Shown here piece after piece: positions 48,833-56,267 of a stretch of DNA of 58,083 nucleotides. Below the pieces are notes generated by a model. It did not search any database and was not told the DNA's origin. It was given only the letters and a program-made list of their open reading frames with translations. Origin of the DNA: a virus. The stretch lies in IMG/VR virus record IMGVR_UViG_3300046355_000105, positions 1-58,083 of that record; one strand, written 5' to 3'. The number at the start of each line of letters is the position of its first letter. Within the stretch, counting starts at the first letter, position 1. The translations under genes were made by a program, and so were the position numbers.

Positions 48833-49126
48833 CTCCGCGCCGTGCTCAAGAGCAAACAGCGATGTTACGTACAGCTTGGCCATGTCGATGTCGGGGAACT
48901 CACGAATCTCGTCGAACGAGTTGCGAGTCACCACCCAACCACCATGCTCGTCAAGAAGACCGAGCGCGTTGTAAGCAGGGCGTATGTGTGCAAAGACTGT
49001 GGCCACATCGTAGGCGTGACCCTTGCGATATTTAGCAGTCTTCAGCACACTCGCCACAACCACACCGTTGCCATCGCGCTGCCAGTCGAGACGGGCTTTG
49101 CCTGTGTAGGGGTGTGTGATGGCCAT
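48830..49126 (-). CDS. Small protein (paralogue of the previous gene)
   Basis: A 98-residue protein (ending IDMAKLYVTSLFALEHGAE). Shares its C-terminal pattern with the 48550-48825 gene. Its TAA stop is the first part of the palindrome. Close to the MoxR gene. Function unknown. Confidence 0.6.
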   Translation of the reverse strand: MAITHPYTGKARLDWQRDGNGVVVASVLKTAKYRKGHAYDVATVFAHIRPAYNALGLLDEHGGWVVTRNSFDEIREFPDIDMAKLYVTSLFALEHGAE

Positions 49127-49129
49127 AGG

Positions 49130-50137
49130 TTACTTCATCGAGAACGCAGCTTGGTTGGCGATTGCCCACTTGCTGAACGCTGGCGACTTAGTGATTGACT
49201 TGTCACGCTTGTGTGCGAGCTTGATGGTCAGGGTCTGCACTTCGCCGGGCATCTTCTCCAAGAACTTCCATGCCTTGTCGAAGTTGGTAGCGTCGAGGCG
49301 TGTGGCCAAGCCCATCGCAACGCAGTAACGCACGTTCATCTCTTTGGGCACGGCTACGTCCTTGCCTTGCAGGATGTCTTCGATGCGTGGCATCGACTCC
49401 CACACACGCAGGTGCGTCTCGAAAATCATGGCAGCTTCTTCACCCACGTCACCCTTGATGAGCTCGACACGGTCTTGCACAGGCAGGTCGATGTCAACCA
49501 CGTGAGACACAGCGAACCATGAACGTGGTGAGGGGAATGGCTTGATGTCACCAGTGGGCTCGAACTTGTGCAACAAGTCAGGGCGGTCTTGCAACAGCGA
49601 CAGAATCTCTGGGCGGATGCCCTTGGTGATGGCGTGCGAAGTGAAGTCGTCAATGGTGGTGCTCACGTCAATGTCACACATGCGGTTCTGCAGTGGGGCA
49701 GCGAGGTTAAACGTCACGCCACGGTCAGTCTTGCGGTTGCCAGCGGCGATCACCATCCATGTGTCAGGGATGCCGAAGTCTTCTGGTGTCAGGCACAGCT
49801 GGTACGCAGCGGCCTGCACTGAGGGTGGTGCTGAGGTAATCTCGTCGAGGAACAAGATGCCAGCGCCATCGGCGGGTAAGAAGTCAGGGCGTGCCCAGTG
49901 TGTGCGGCCTTCGATGACGTGTGGAATACCGCGCAGGTCGGTGGGCTCCATCTGTGCGAGGCGAAGGTCAATGACACCTTTCCAGTTTGCGACGTGCTCC
50001 GACAAGAGCTTTGACGTTTGGAAGACAACCTCGGACTTGCCGATGCCCGATGGGCCACGCAGTAATGTGGTGCGACGACGAGTGTTGTCGTTGAGGTAAC
50101 GCTTGACGAGGATAGGGGTGATGTGTGCGATACGCAT
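49130..50137 (-). CDS. MoxR-type AAA+ ATPase
   Basis: A 335-residue ATPase: Walker A GPSGIGKS (28-35), Walker B ILFLDEI (about 92-98), AAGNRKTDRG and LAAPLQNR (sensor/arginine finger region). MoxR proteins with VWA partners act as chaperones or modify other complexes. Start preceded by CACTTATTCACT and AAAGGA. The pair with the VWA gene suggests a two-part machine. Confidence 0.9.
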   Translation of the reverse strand: MRIAHITPILVKRYLNDNTRRRTTLLRGPSGIGKSEVVFQTSKLLSEHVANWKGVIDLRLAQMEPTDLRGIPHVIEGRTHWARPDFLPADGAGILFLDEITSAPPSVQAAAYQLCLTPEDFGIPDTWMVIAAGNRKTDRGVTFNLAAPLQNRMCDIDVSTTIDDFTSHAITKGIRPEILSLLQDRPDLLHKFEPTGDIKPFPSPRSWFAVSHVVDIDLPVQDRVELIKGDVGEEAAMIFETHLRVWESMPRIEDILQGKDVAVPKEMNVRYCVAMGLATRLDATNFDKAWKFLEKMPGEVQTLTIKLAHKRDKSITKSPAFSKWAIANQAAFSMK

Positions 50138-50152
50138 GATGATTTCCTTTGG

Positions 50153-50164
50153 AGTGAATAAGTG
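50153..50164 (-). promoter_or_regulatory. Leader motif (CACTTATTCACT)
   Basis: Upstream of the Shine-Dalgarno for the MoxR ATPase. Confidence 0.5.
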
Positions 50165-50195
50165 AGGTGCCAGTGAGCCGCACTGGCAACGGTGT

Positions 50196-50211
50196 TAATC
50201 CCGTGGGATTA
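50196..50211. repeat. Palindrome copy TAATCCCGTGGGATTA
   Basis: Supplies the TAA stop (50209-50211) of the 72-residue upstream gene. Confidence 0.8.
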
Positions 50212-50427
50212 GGGGAGTGGTGTTGGGTCTTTAGGCTCGACTTCTTTATTAGAGAGGTCTTCAGCTGCGGCAGCAGCTTGTGCAGCTTTCTCTTGCTCTT
50301 GTGCTTGCAACACGATGTCGTCGATGATGGGACGAACCAAGCCGTGAGGGCCAGTGTTTAGCAGATTGAGCAAAGCGTTGACACCATTGAGGTCAAGTTT
50401 GAGGTCAAGTTTGATGTTGAATTCCAT
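50209..50427 (-). CDS. Small protein of unknown function
   Basis: A 72-residue protein (MEFNIKLDLKLDLNGVNALL, a strongly patterned N-terminus, and an Ala-rich C-terminal half). The TAA is provided by the palindrome. Start preceded by AGGA and a weak leader motif at 50438-50449. Confidence 0.6.
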   Translation of the reverse strand: MEFNIKLDLKLDLNGVNALLNLLNTGPHGLVRPIIDDIVLQAQEQEKAAQAAAAAEDLSNKEVEPKDPTPLP

Positions 50428-50437
50428 CGTGGTTCCT

Positions 50438-50449
50438 AGTAGTTAAGTG
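50438..50449 (-). promoter_or_regulatory. Leader motif, degenerate (CACTTAACTACT)
   Basis: Immediately upstream of the Shine-Dalgarno of the 50209-50427 gene. Confidence 0.4.
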
Positions 50450-50459
50450 AAGGGTTATT

Positions 50460-50702
50460 TTACTCGTCAACCGAGTTGAGGGCAAGCGAAGCATAGTCTG
50501 TGACAGAGAAGGTACGCAGTGACACACCACCGTCTCGCGACTGTGGCTTCATACGCTTGTACCCTGACGCTGCCCAGTCGTACTGCACTGGTTCACCGCA
50601 GCGCAACAACTTAAATGCTTCGACGGCTTTGTCTGTGGGCAATATGATTGTTGTGCTGCCGAACTCAAGCAAAGCACGGGGTTCGTACTTTTCTTCGGCC
50701 AT
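50460..50702 (-). CDS. Small protein of unknown function
   Basis: An 80-residue protein (MAEEKYEPRALLEFGSTTII, then a DYASLALNSV end). ATG 50702 lies beside the upstream gene's TGA. Function unknown. Confidence 0.55.
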   Translation of the reverse strand: MAEEKYEPRALLEFGSTTIILPTDKAVEAFKLLRCGEPVQYDWAASGYKRMKPQSRDGGVSLRTFSVTDYASLALNSVDE

Positions 50703-50703
50703 G

Positions 50704-51585
50704 TCAGCTCTCCAGCATTGCGTTGATAGATGCCAGCAATGCAGCGGACTGCACGTTGACTTCGCGGCGCTTCTCTGGGTCGTCACGCAACTGTTGAGGG
50801 TGCGGTGTTGTGTCTGCTACGGACTTGGCCATGGCCAGCACGTTGTCGGGAAGAATCTCGGCGAACGCATGAAGCAAACTGATTTCCTCCATGATGTTGT
50901 CCACCACTGAATCGCGGAAGATGGGTGGCTTGACTTCGCTGTTGCCAGTCTTCTTGTTGACGACTTCGCGGTCGGTCTTGCCAGTCACTTCGTTGAGCTT
51001 CTGCACGACATCCTTGAGGCGCTCCAGTGGGGCACGCAGCATGTTGTTCATCGACTCTTTGGTGGCAGCCTCGACTTCGGCACGCAGTGCGTCCATCTCT
51101 TCTGATTGCAACTGCACACGGAAGTCACCAGAGTCAGTGACTGGGCGGTAGTTGACACGGAAGCGGAAGTCGCTCTTGAGGTCAGTCAGGTCAGGGTACG
51201 CGTTGGCATCGAACAGCTCGCCTTGTGAGGCAGCGGCCTGTGTCATCACGTTGCTCCAGTTGTTGAGGAACGCAGTGACGCACTGGTCGAACTCGACTTG
51301 GTATTTGCCGATGCGCTCGGTGAACTCCATGAACTTCGATGTTGGCAGCAGATACTCGCCACGTGTCCACATGTATGTGGTGCTCTCAATGTAGGCACGG
51401 GCACTTGACTCGACTGTGAGGATTGGTTGCACCAGTGACTTGGGGTACAGGTCTTTGCGGAACTGCCCTGCGCCGTGTGCATTGTTTGCGTCCTCGGCGT
51501 CACGTGTGGCCTTGTCGTCTTTCTTGGTCATCTGTGGCTTATTCACGCTAAGTGAAACCAACAGCGCGTGGTTTTTGATACTCAT
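50704..51585 (-). CDS. Protein of unknown function near the MoxR operon
   Basis: A 293-residue helical protein (SLVQPILTVESSARAYIE; FTERIGKYQVEFDQCVTAFL; QLQSEEMDALRAEVEAAT). Its size and position resemble DUF3150-like proteins that occur with MoxR/VWA genes, but I cannot confirm this. The palindrome lies directly before its Shine-Dalgarno. Confidence 0.5.
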   Translation of the reverse strand: MSIKNHALLVSLSVNKPQMTKKDDKATRDAEDANNAHGAGQFRKDLYPKSLVQPILTVESSARAYIESTTYMWTRGEYLLPTSKFMEFTERIGKYQVEFDQCVTAFLNNWSNVMTQAAASQGELFDANAYPDLTDLKSDFRFRVNYRPVTDSGDFRVQLQSEEMDALRAEVEAATKESMNNMLRAPLERLKDVVQKLNEVTGKTDREVVNKKTGNSEVKPPIFRDSVVDNIMEEISLLHAFAEILPDNVLAMAKSVADTTPHPQQLRDDPEKRREVNVQSAALLASINAMLES

Positions 51586-51595
51586 AATTTGCTCC

Positions 51596-51611
51596 TAATC
51601 CCGTGGGATTA
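51596..51611. repeat. Palindrome copy TAATCCCGTGGGATTA
   Basis: Supplies the TAA stop (51609-51611) of the upstream gene; GGAG of the next gene follows directly. Confidence 0.85.
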
Positions 51612-52106
51612 CTTGGTTGATGATGTGGTTGTTGTGCCCTTTGGCCAGCCCAGTTTGCTCAGGTCAGCGACCACGTTGGCCAGTGCTGGCAGGTTTGCGG
51701 CCTTGGCATCTGGCTTGGGGTAATACTTCTCGAACTCTGGCAAGCGTGTCATCAGCTGCTTGTATGTGCTGCACGATTCGATGGCACCCTTGAGTGAACG
51801 GCGTGCGGCCACGACTGCCTCGTCCTCGGCTTTGTACTTCTTGGTCAGCTCGTCAATGACTACCTCTTTCACGTCACCCACGATGATGTTGCGTGAATCC
51901 CAGTTGCCGTCATAGATGACATCACCAAGGTGGTAAGTACGCAGGGCGCTTGGGCAAGACTTGTAGAGCTTGCGTGCTTCGGGTGACATCGCCTTGACGA
52001 CAGCCGCCTGCAATTCCTCCTTGCGTTTCTTTTTGTCTGGGGTGGGCAAATCGTGCATGATGGCTCGGACGATGGCTTCTTTGTCGTATTTGTTGATTCG
52101 TGACAT
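51609..52106 (-). CDS. Conserved protein of unknown function
   Basis: A 165-residue protein with YDKEAIVRAIMHDLPTPDKK near the N-terminus. The pattern recalls phage proteins of the Nmad5 class (putative nucleotide modification-associated), but I am not sure. Start preceded by AGGAGA and the leader motif. Confidence 0.5.
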   Translation of the reverse strand: MSRINKYDKEAIVRAIMHDLPTPDKKKRKEELQAAVVKAMSPEARKLYKSCPSALRTYHLGDVIYDGNWDSRNIIVGDVKEVVIDELTKKYKAEDEAVVAARRSLKGAIESCSTYKQLMTRLPEFEKYYPKPDAKAANLPALANVVADLSKLGWPKGTTTTSSTK

Positions 52107-52119
52107 GGTGGTTCTCCTG

Positions 52120-52131
52120 AGTGAATAAGTG
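52120..52131 (-). promoter_or_regulatory. Leader motif (CACTTATTCACT)
   Basis: Upstream of the 51609-52106 gene's Shine-Dalgarno. Confidence 0.5.
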
Positions 52132-52132
52132 G

Positions 52133-52531
52133 TTAGATTGATTTGCGCAGCACAGAAATAACTGCGTCTGCAAACTCGTGGTTGTCGGCATCGACTTTGT
52201 TGTCATCGGCGTTGGTCTCTATCTCGTCAATCTTGGTGTCAAGGTCAGACACTTCTGACTCAACTTTGTCCAGCCTGCGAACGATGTCATTGAGCGTGTC
52301 GTCATAGTGGGCTTCGAGGATGCCCTGCACAGCTTCCTGTGTGTTTTTGTCTTCTGTGAGCAGCGAGTGCAGCGGCAGAGACAAGTTGTTGGGGTCTAGG
52401 GCAATCATCCCCATGCCTTCGGCTTGAGTCTGGTGCTTGAGTTCCGCAACAATGAGCGGTACGAGTTGCTTGGCCAAGTCGTGCATGAAAGCGTTGAACA
52501 ATGGCGCGGTCGGTACAGGTGTCTGTTCCAT
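52133..52531 (-). CDS. Coiled-coil protein of unknown function
   Basis: A 132-residue protein with a coiled-coil C-terminal half (IVRRLDKVESEVSDLDTKID). First gene after a strong early promoter. Start preceded by GGAG and the leader motif CACTTGTTTACT. Function unknown. Confidence 0.55.
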   Translation of the reverse strand: MEQTPVPTAPLFNAFMHDLAKQLVPLIVAELKHQTQAEGMGMIALDPNNLSLPLHSLLTEDKNTQEAVQGILEAHYDDTLNDIVRRLDKVESEVSDLDTKIDEIETNADDNKVDADNHEFADAVISVLRKSI

Positions 52532-52544
52532 GATTTCTCCAATA

Positions 52545-52556
52545 AGTAAACAAGTG
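52545..52556 (-). promoter_or_regulatory. Leader motif (CACTTGTTTACT)
   Basis: Upstream of the 52133-52531 gene's Shine-Dalgarno, just after a palindrome copy. Confidence 0.5.
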
Positions 52557-52561
52557 GTGGT

Positions 52562-52577
52562 TAATCCCGTGGGATTA
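52562..52577. repeat. Palindrome copy TAATCCCGTGGGATTA, in the leader
   Basis: Lies about +33 to +48 relative to the predicted start of the 52617-52645 promoter, in the 5' untranslated region. Confidence 0.85.
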
Positions 52578-52616
52578 GGGTCATGCGCTGAGTGGTTTTC
52601 TCAGTTCATGGTTAGT

Positions 52617-52645
52617 ATTGTAGCAGATTACTTGCTACGTGTCAA
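52617..52645 (-). promoter_or_regulatory. Strong early promoter (- strand)
   Basis: TTGACA (52645-52640), 17-nt spacer, TACAAT (52622-52617) on the - strand, overlapping the end of the upstream gene. Predicted start about 52610. A palindrome copy lies about 35-50 bases downstream. Same architecture as the promoter at 55703-55731. Confidence 0.8.
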
Positions 52646-52948
52646 GCCAAGCACTTCATCGACGATGGACTGGTCAAGTTGCTGGCGCAGTTGTTCTGCA
52701 GCAGCGTCGATTTGGGCTTGGTACGAAGGCGAAACGTATTGTGTTGTACGAATCGGCGTTGGCTGTGTCATGTTGTCATACCATCGTTTATTGCGCACCA
52801 GCGCACGCGTTGTTAGGCGGTCAACCTCAAGGTAGTGGTCAGGCATGGGAGCGCCGTCATAGAGCAGAATGAGCTCCGCTCTTAATGATAGTAACTCTTG
52901 CGCTTGACGGGCGCGTCGCGCCCTGATTCGGTTCTGTTTCTTACTCAT
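52628..52948 (-). CDS. Basic protein of unknown function
   Basis: A 106-residue protein with Arg-rich N-terminus (KKQNRIRARRARQAQELLS) and a helical rest. Its C-terminal end overlaps the early promoter. Coupled to its upstream neighbour by ATGA. Function unknown. Confidence 0.55.
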   Translation of the reverse strand: MSKKQNRIRARRARQAQELLSLRAELILLYDGAPMPDHYLEVDRLTTRALVRNKRWYDNMTQPTPIRTTQYVSPSYQAQIDAAAEQLRQQLDQSIVDEVLGLTRSK

Positions 52949-53547
52949 AGCTCCAGCTCCAGTTGGTTCTTGTGCAGCTCGCGGCGGATGTCGTGCTCAA
53001 CCTGCACAATCTGGTTGTTGATGACTTCATCGCGCCACTTGGTGTTGTCCTCGTCGCTGTCGAGTATCGTGCTCTCATACCCGCCACAGTACGAGCGGAA
53101 GTCCTCGTCGATTTCGTCATCTTCATTCAGCGGGGCCACGCCCACGGTCAGCCAGCACCAGTCGTCGTGGTACCAGCCCGTGATGTAGGCGAAGTCCTTC
53201 TCGACAACCTCCATGCAGCGGTCAGGCTCGACGCCCCACTCAGTACGCGCCTTGTGCAGCGAACCCAGCACGTCGTAGTACAGACCGCTGTCGTAGCGGT
53301 TTGATGGTGGCTGAATCTGGCGCATCATGCGCAGACGTGTCTCTTCTTCGAGCTCAGGCTCGTTGTCCAGCAGGTGTTGCTCCAGCTGTTCCTCGTCGGT
53401 GGGGTTCCAGTCGAGGCGCTCGGTGACACCGTAGCAGTCTGTCTCTTCTAGCGGGCTGCCCATGTCGTGGTCGTAGTACCAGCGCACGTTGTACTTCTTG
53501 CCAGACTTGTGCGTGTAGGTCTCTTCGTGGTGGATGTCGTGACTCAT
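52945..53547 (-). CDS. Acidic protein of unknown function
   Basis: A 200-residue protein rich in Asp and Glu (EEEQLEQHLLDNEPELEEET; NEDDEIDEDFRSYC), with His-rich N-terminus. Coupled to its neighbours by ATGA overlaps. An acidic DNA-mimic-type role is conceivable but untested. Confidence 0.5.
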   Translation of the reverse strand: MSHDIHHEETYTHKSGKKYNVRWYYDHDMGSPLEETDCYGVTERLDWNPTDEEQLEQHLLDNEPELEEETRLRMMRQIQPPSNRYDSGLYYDVLGSLHKARTEWGVEPDRCMEVVEKDFAYITGWYHDDWCWLTVGVAPLNEDDEIDEDFRSYCGGYESTILDSDEDNTKWRDEVINNQIVQVEHDIRRELHKNQLELEL

Positions 53548-53732
53548 ATCGTTCTCCCTTGCAATGAACTTACTCGTGCTTTGATGATGACGGCCTGTGT
53601 GTATAGCTTGGTCGCCTGCTTGAACTGTTCCTCGTCGATGTCGCCACGCTCGAACACTGGGTCGAGCAACTCCATCAGGTCAGTCGCTTGCTTGAGCGCC
53701 TTCTGGCGCTGGGCTTCGGTCATTGTTTTCAT
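53544..53732 (-). CDS. Small helical protein
   Basis: A 62-residue helical protein (MKTMTEAQRQKALKQATDLM). Start is preceded by AGGA that abuts a palindrome copy. Function unknown. Confidence 0.5.
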   Translation of the reverse strand: MKTMTEAQRQKALKQATDLMELLDPVFERGDIDEEQFKQATKLYTQAVIIKARVSSLQGRTI

Positions 53733-53742
53733 GGTGGTTCCT

Positions 53743-53758
53743 TAATCCCGTGGGATTA
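53743..53758. repeat. Palindrome copy TAATCCCGTGGGATTA
   Basis: Supplies the TAA stop (53756-53758) of the upstream gene; the next gene's AGGA begins right after it. Confidence 0.85.
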
Positions 53759-54052
53759 GCTGTGTTGGTCGAGTAGCCAAGCGATGTGCTTGATCTTGTT
53801 GGCAGGTGTTGCCCGCACGTAGATGGCCTTGTCGCAGTCGGGTATGTCCTCGCAGTTGACGTTGGCGTACCCGAACGGGTTGTGCTGCCCCACGCATCCG
53901 ATGCAGTCTTGCGACACCACTGGCGCGATTGGCACCGCGCGGAATGGCTGCTTACCAGTGTTAGGTATGACAACGCACGGCTGTGCTTTTCCTGTCGAGT
54001 GGACACCAGCGGGCAGGTATTTCAGTCGTAGGCTTTTAGTAATCTTTGGCAT
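53756..54052 (-). CDS. Protein with a cysteine cluster
   Basis: A 98-residue protein with QDCIGCVGQHNPF, NCEDIPDCD cysteines that could bind zinc or iron. C-terminal region helical. TAA stop is in a palindrome. Function unknown. Confidence 0.55.
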   Translation of the reverse strand: MPKITKSLRLKYLPAGVHSTGKAQPCVVIPNTGKQPFRAVPIAPVVSQDCIGCVGQHNPFGYANVNCEDIPDCDKAIYVRATPANKIKHIAWLLDQHS

Positions 54053-54266
54053 GGTTGATTCCTTCCAATGTCATTTTCGCAAGAGTCGCTGTGTCTACCC
54101 ATAGGTTGCCAGTTCCACATGTGGCGTTGCATCGTGGGTTGAGCGGGTCGTACTCGTGGCAATAGGCGCATATCGGTATGGTTGTGTCCTCGCCTGATTG
54201 CCTACGCCACACACGCACCGCACTAATGCGAACCTTGTGCTGGTCGTGGTGAGTAACTTCCCTCAT
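54036..54266 (-). CDS. Small zinc-binding protein
   Basis: A 76-residue protein with CAYCHEYDPLNPRCNATCG (four Cys and a His) that probably binds zinc. It overlaps the previous and next genes. Function unknown. Confidence 0.55.
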   Translation of the reverse strand: MREVTHHDQHKVRISAVRVWRRQSGEDTTIPICAYCHEYDPLNPRCNATCGTGNLWVDTATLAKMTLEGINHAKDY

Positions 54267-54514
54267 CTCTCCATCCTCTCAAGTTGTCGGGCTGCCCACC
54301 ACGCGATGCCGTCATTCTGTGCCTCGGCGAACGTGTCGCGGATGCGGCTGTGGTATTCCTTGAGCCCGTTTTCTGAAAGAGCCACGGCGAATCTCCACTG
54401 AGACCCGCTGGCCGTGTGTCGTTGAATCCAGCAGCTGGCGTACTCACCATCGACGAACATATCGTGGAACTCGCCCTGTCTGTTCATGTTGGCGTTGAAT
54501 TTCCACTCAATCAC
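54263..54514 (-). CDS. Small protein of unknown function
   Basis: An 83-residue protein starting at GTG 54514 with GGAGG six bases upstream. It contains WIQRHTASGSQWRFAVALS and a C-terminal helix with AQNDGIAWWAARQLER. Overlaps both neighbours by a few bases. Confidence 0.5.
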   Translation of the reverse strand: MIEWKFNANMNRQGEFHDMFVDGEYASCWIQRHTASGSQWRFAVALSENGLKEYHSRIRDTFAEAQNDGIAWWAARQLERMER

Positions 54515-54716
54515 GGTGTGCCTCCAGCTTCTCACGGAACTTGATGAAGCGGTTGTGCGCCTCCACTACCTGAGTGCGTGCGTCTTCGTTGGTGATGAAA
54601 GTCATCAGCATCATCTTGGCCACACGTGCCTCGTCTTTGAATTTAAAGGCTGCACCAGTGGCAATGGCTGCCCAGATGAACAGGATGAACTCGGTGGTTG
54701 TGATATTTAATTCCAT
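54507..54716 (-). CDS. Small membrane protein, start inside a palindrome
   Basis: A 69-residue protein with one membrane span (about 9-25: EFILFIWAAIATGAAF) and a helical tail. Its ATG lies inside a palindrome copy (54708-54723). Function unknown. Confidence 0.55.
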   Translation of the reverse strand: MELNITTTEFILFIWAAIATGAAFKFKDEARVAKMMLMTFITNEDARTQVVEAHNRFIKFREKLEAHRD

Positions 54717-54723
54717 GGGATTA
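54708..54723. repeat. Palindrome copy TAATTCCATGGGATTA at a start codon
   Basis: Contains the ATG of the downstream membrane protein gene (54714-54716). Confidence 0.8.
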
Positions 54724-54728
54724 GTCTT

Positions 54729-54959
54729 TCAGTATGTGTTGTCAAGGTATGAATAGTCGTTGGGCTTACGCACCACTGCGACCCATCGTTTCGGCTCGGC
54801 GGTCGGCTGCACCGTCGGCGTTTTGTTGGCCTCATCGACAAGCAGGGTGAACACGAACAGGTCTTCGCGGGATAGCGTGAACAGGTTCTCGGTGGCGGAT
54901 GTCCAGTGCCATAGGCACCAAGCGAAGCGAGGTTTGGCAGGGCCAAGGCGGAATCTCAT
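54729..54959 (-). CDS. Protein of unknown function
   Basis: A 76-residue protein with Trp-rich start (RFAWCLWHWTS) and a C-terminal half of the type RWVAVVRKPNDYSYLD. Overlaps the upstream gene by ATGA. Function unknown. Confidence 0.5.
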   Translation of the reverse strand: MRFRLGPAKPRFAWCLWHWTSATENLFTLSREDLFVFTLLVDEANKTPTVQPTAEPKRWVAVVRKPNDYSYLDNTY

Positions 54960-55606
54960 ACTGCCACCTCCATCAAAGCCAAGTGGCCGCGCACTGCTGC
55001 ACGCACCTCGTCGATGTCTGGGTTGGCCAGCGTTGTGGTCAGGAAACCGATGGTGGTCTGCAACTCGTACAGGGCGGGTGCATCTACCGCGTCGAGCGGG
55101 ATGTTGTGGGTGAAGTTGCGCATGGCCACGTTGGCACGGTGCAGGCAGGATGTCAGGGTACCTCGTCGTGTGGCTTCGCGCAGTCTGGGCAAGTTCACGT
55201 CCTTCAAGGTGTGATTGATGAGGCCGATGGTGTTGAGCACGTGGTCGGTGTTGTGGCGGTCGAGGTTGTTGTCAATGCACGGCGTGATGAAGATGTCGTC
55301 GCTGTTGTAGCCGTAGACCTTGCGGAAACCTGACAAGAAATAGCCCTTGTGGCGCTCTGTGCTGTTGGAGTATCGGGCTGGTGTGAGCCACAGCTCGTTG
55401 CGCTTGGTGTGGACATTGCGCATGATGCGAGCAACCACGGTGCGATAGCTGATGCCAGTCTGCACTAGGTAGAAGGATTTGCCTTGGCCAGCATGGTGTG
55501 CATCGTTGTCTGGGTTTTGGACTCTGAGCGTGCTCATACGTGAGCCAGTTGCATTGGTTGCTAGGTTGCCGAAAGCGACGCCAACGTCGTGATGTGATTT
55601 AGCCAT
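54956..55606 (-). CDS. First gene of a strong early operon, unknown function
   Basis: A 216-residue basic protein (MAKSHHDVGVAFGNLATNAT; FITPCIDNNLDRHNTDHVLN; RREATRRGTLTSCLHRANV-type helices). GGAG lies six bases before ATG 55606, and the leader motif is above it. Because it is read first from a strong promoter, it may help in host takeover; this is inference. Confidence 0.55.
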   Translation of the reverse strand: MAKSHHDVGVAFGNLATNATGSRMSTLRVQNPDNDAHHAGQGKSFYLVQTGISYRTVVARIMRNVHTKRNELWLTPARYSNSTERHKGYFLSGFRKVYGYNSDDIFITPCIDNNLDRHNTDHVLNTIGLINHTLKDVNLPRLREATRRGTLTSCLHRANVAMRNFTHNIPLDAVDAPALYELQTTIGFLTTTLANPDIDEVRAAVRGHLALMEVAV

Positions 55607-55620
55607 GGTGAACTCCAAGA

Positions 55621-55632
55621 AGTAAATAAGTG
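55621..55632 (-). promoter_or_regulatory. Leader motif (CACTTATTTACT)
   Basis: Just upstream of the Shine-Dalgarno of the 54956-55606 gene. Confidence 0.5.
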
Positions 55633-55644
55633 AGGGAGAGTGCC

Positions 55645-55660
55645 TAATCCCGTGGGATTA
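55645..55660. repeat. Palindrome copy TAATCCCGTGGGATTA, in the leader
   Basis: Lies about +36 to +51 downstream of the predicted start at about 55696, matching the position of the copy at 52562-52577 relative to its promoter. Confidence 0.85.
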
Positions 55661-55702
55661 GGGCTTGGGTCAAAACAAACGGTTCTCTGTCTTGATGGAT
55701 GT

Positions 55703-55731
55703 ATTGTAACGTATTACTCGTAGCTTGTCAA
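55703..55731 (-). promoter_or_regulatory. Strong early promoter (- strand)
   Basis: TTGACA (55731-55726), 17-nt spacer, TACAAT (55708-55703). Predicted start about 55696. Its spacer shares AGTAAT with the 52617-52645 promoter. It drives the long early operon. Confidence 0.85.
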
Positions 55732-55748
55732 GCGTAGAGGTCTGACTG

Positions 55749-56249
55749 TTATACGTTGAAACCCAGCTTTTCGAGCTGTGCCCGTGCGCGGTCTGCGTTG
55801 ATTTTCTGCTCAGCCAGCGTTGGATTGTCTGGGTCTGCTGGGTTGTACTCAGGCAACTCGTCCAGATTGAGTGACGCGCCCTCAAGTTCAGCGGTCTTTG
55901 CATCATGCAACTTGCTACGCACTACAGCCAACGGCATCCCATACGAATCAGCAATGCTGGTTAGCAACTCGCCACCCTTGTGCCTGTGTAGTATCTCTTC
56001 GCGCCATGCGTTTGGCTCTGTAGGAATAGGTACACGGATTACTTGTGGTTTGTTTGGTTGGGCTTGTGGTGTTTCTTTCTGCACACTTACTCGCAGCTCT
56101 GCTAGTGGGTCAACTGTGATGCCAAGCTCGACTGCTTTGGTCTTGAAATGTGCTCGGATGTACGACGACATAGTGTGACCTGCCGACTCGCAAATGGCCT
56201 GTATTAGTTTGTGTTCGGTCTCATCGACGCGGAAGTTGACTATTTTCAT
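55749..56249 (-). CDS. Putative RHH/HTH DNA-binding regulator
   Basis: A 166-residue protein. The N-terminal region NFRVDETEHKLIQAICESAG then MSSYIRAHF matches the ribbon-helix-helix fold used by small repressors; residues ~95-118 (LLTSIADSYGMPLAVVRSKL) resemble a helix-turn-helix. The gene has its own promoter overlapped by inverted repeats that may be its operator. It is the best candidate to bind the genome's repeats. The regulator role is inferred. Confidence 0.6.
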   Translation of the reverse strand: MKIVNFRVDETEHKLIQAICESAGHTMSSYIRAHFKTKAVELGITVDPLAELRVSVQKETPQAQPNKPQVIRVPIPTEPNAWREEILHRHKGGELLTSIADSYGMPLAVVRSKLHDAKTAELEGASLNLDELPEYNPADPDNPTLAEQKINADRARAQLEKLGFNV

Positions 56250-56267
56250 GATTTTTCCCTCGAAAAG

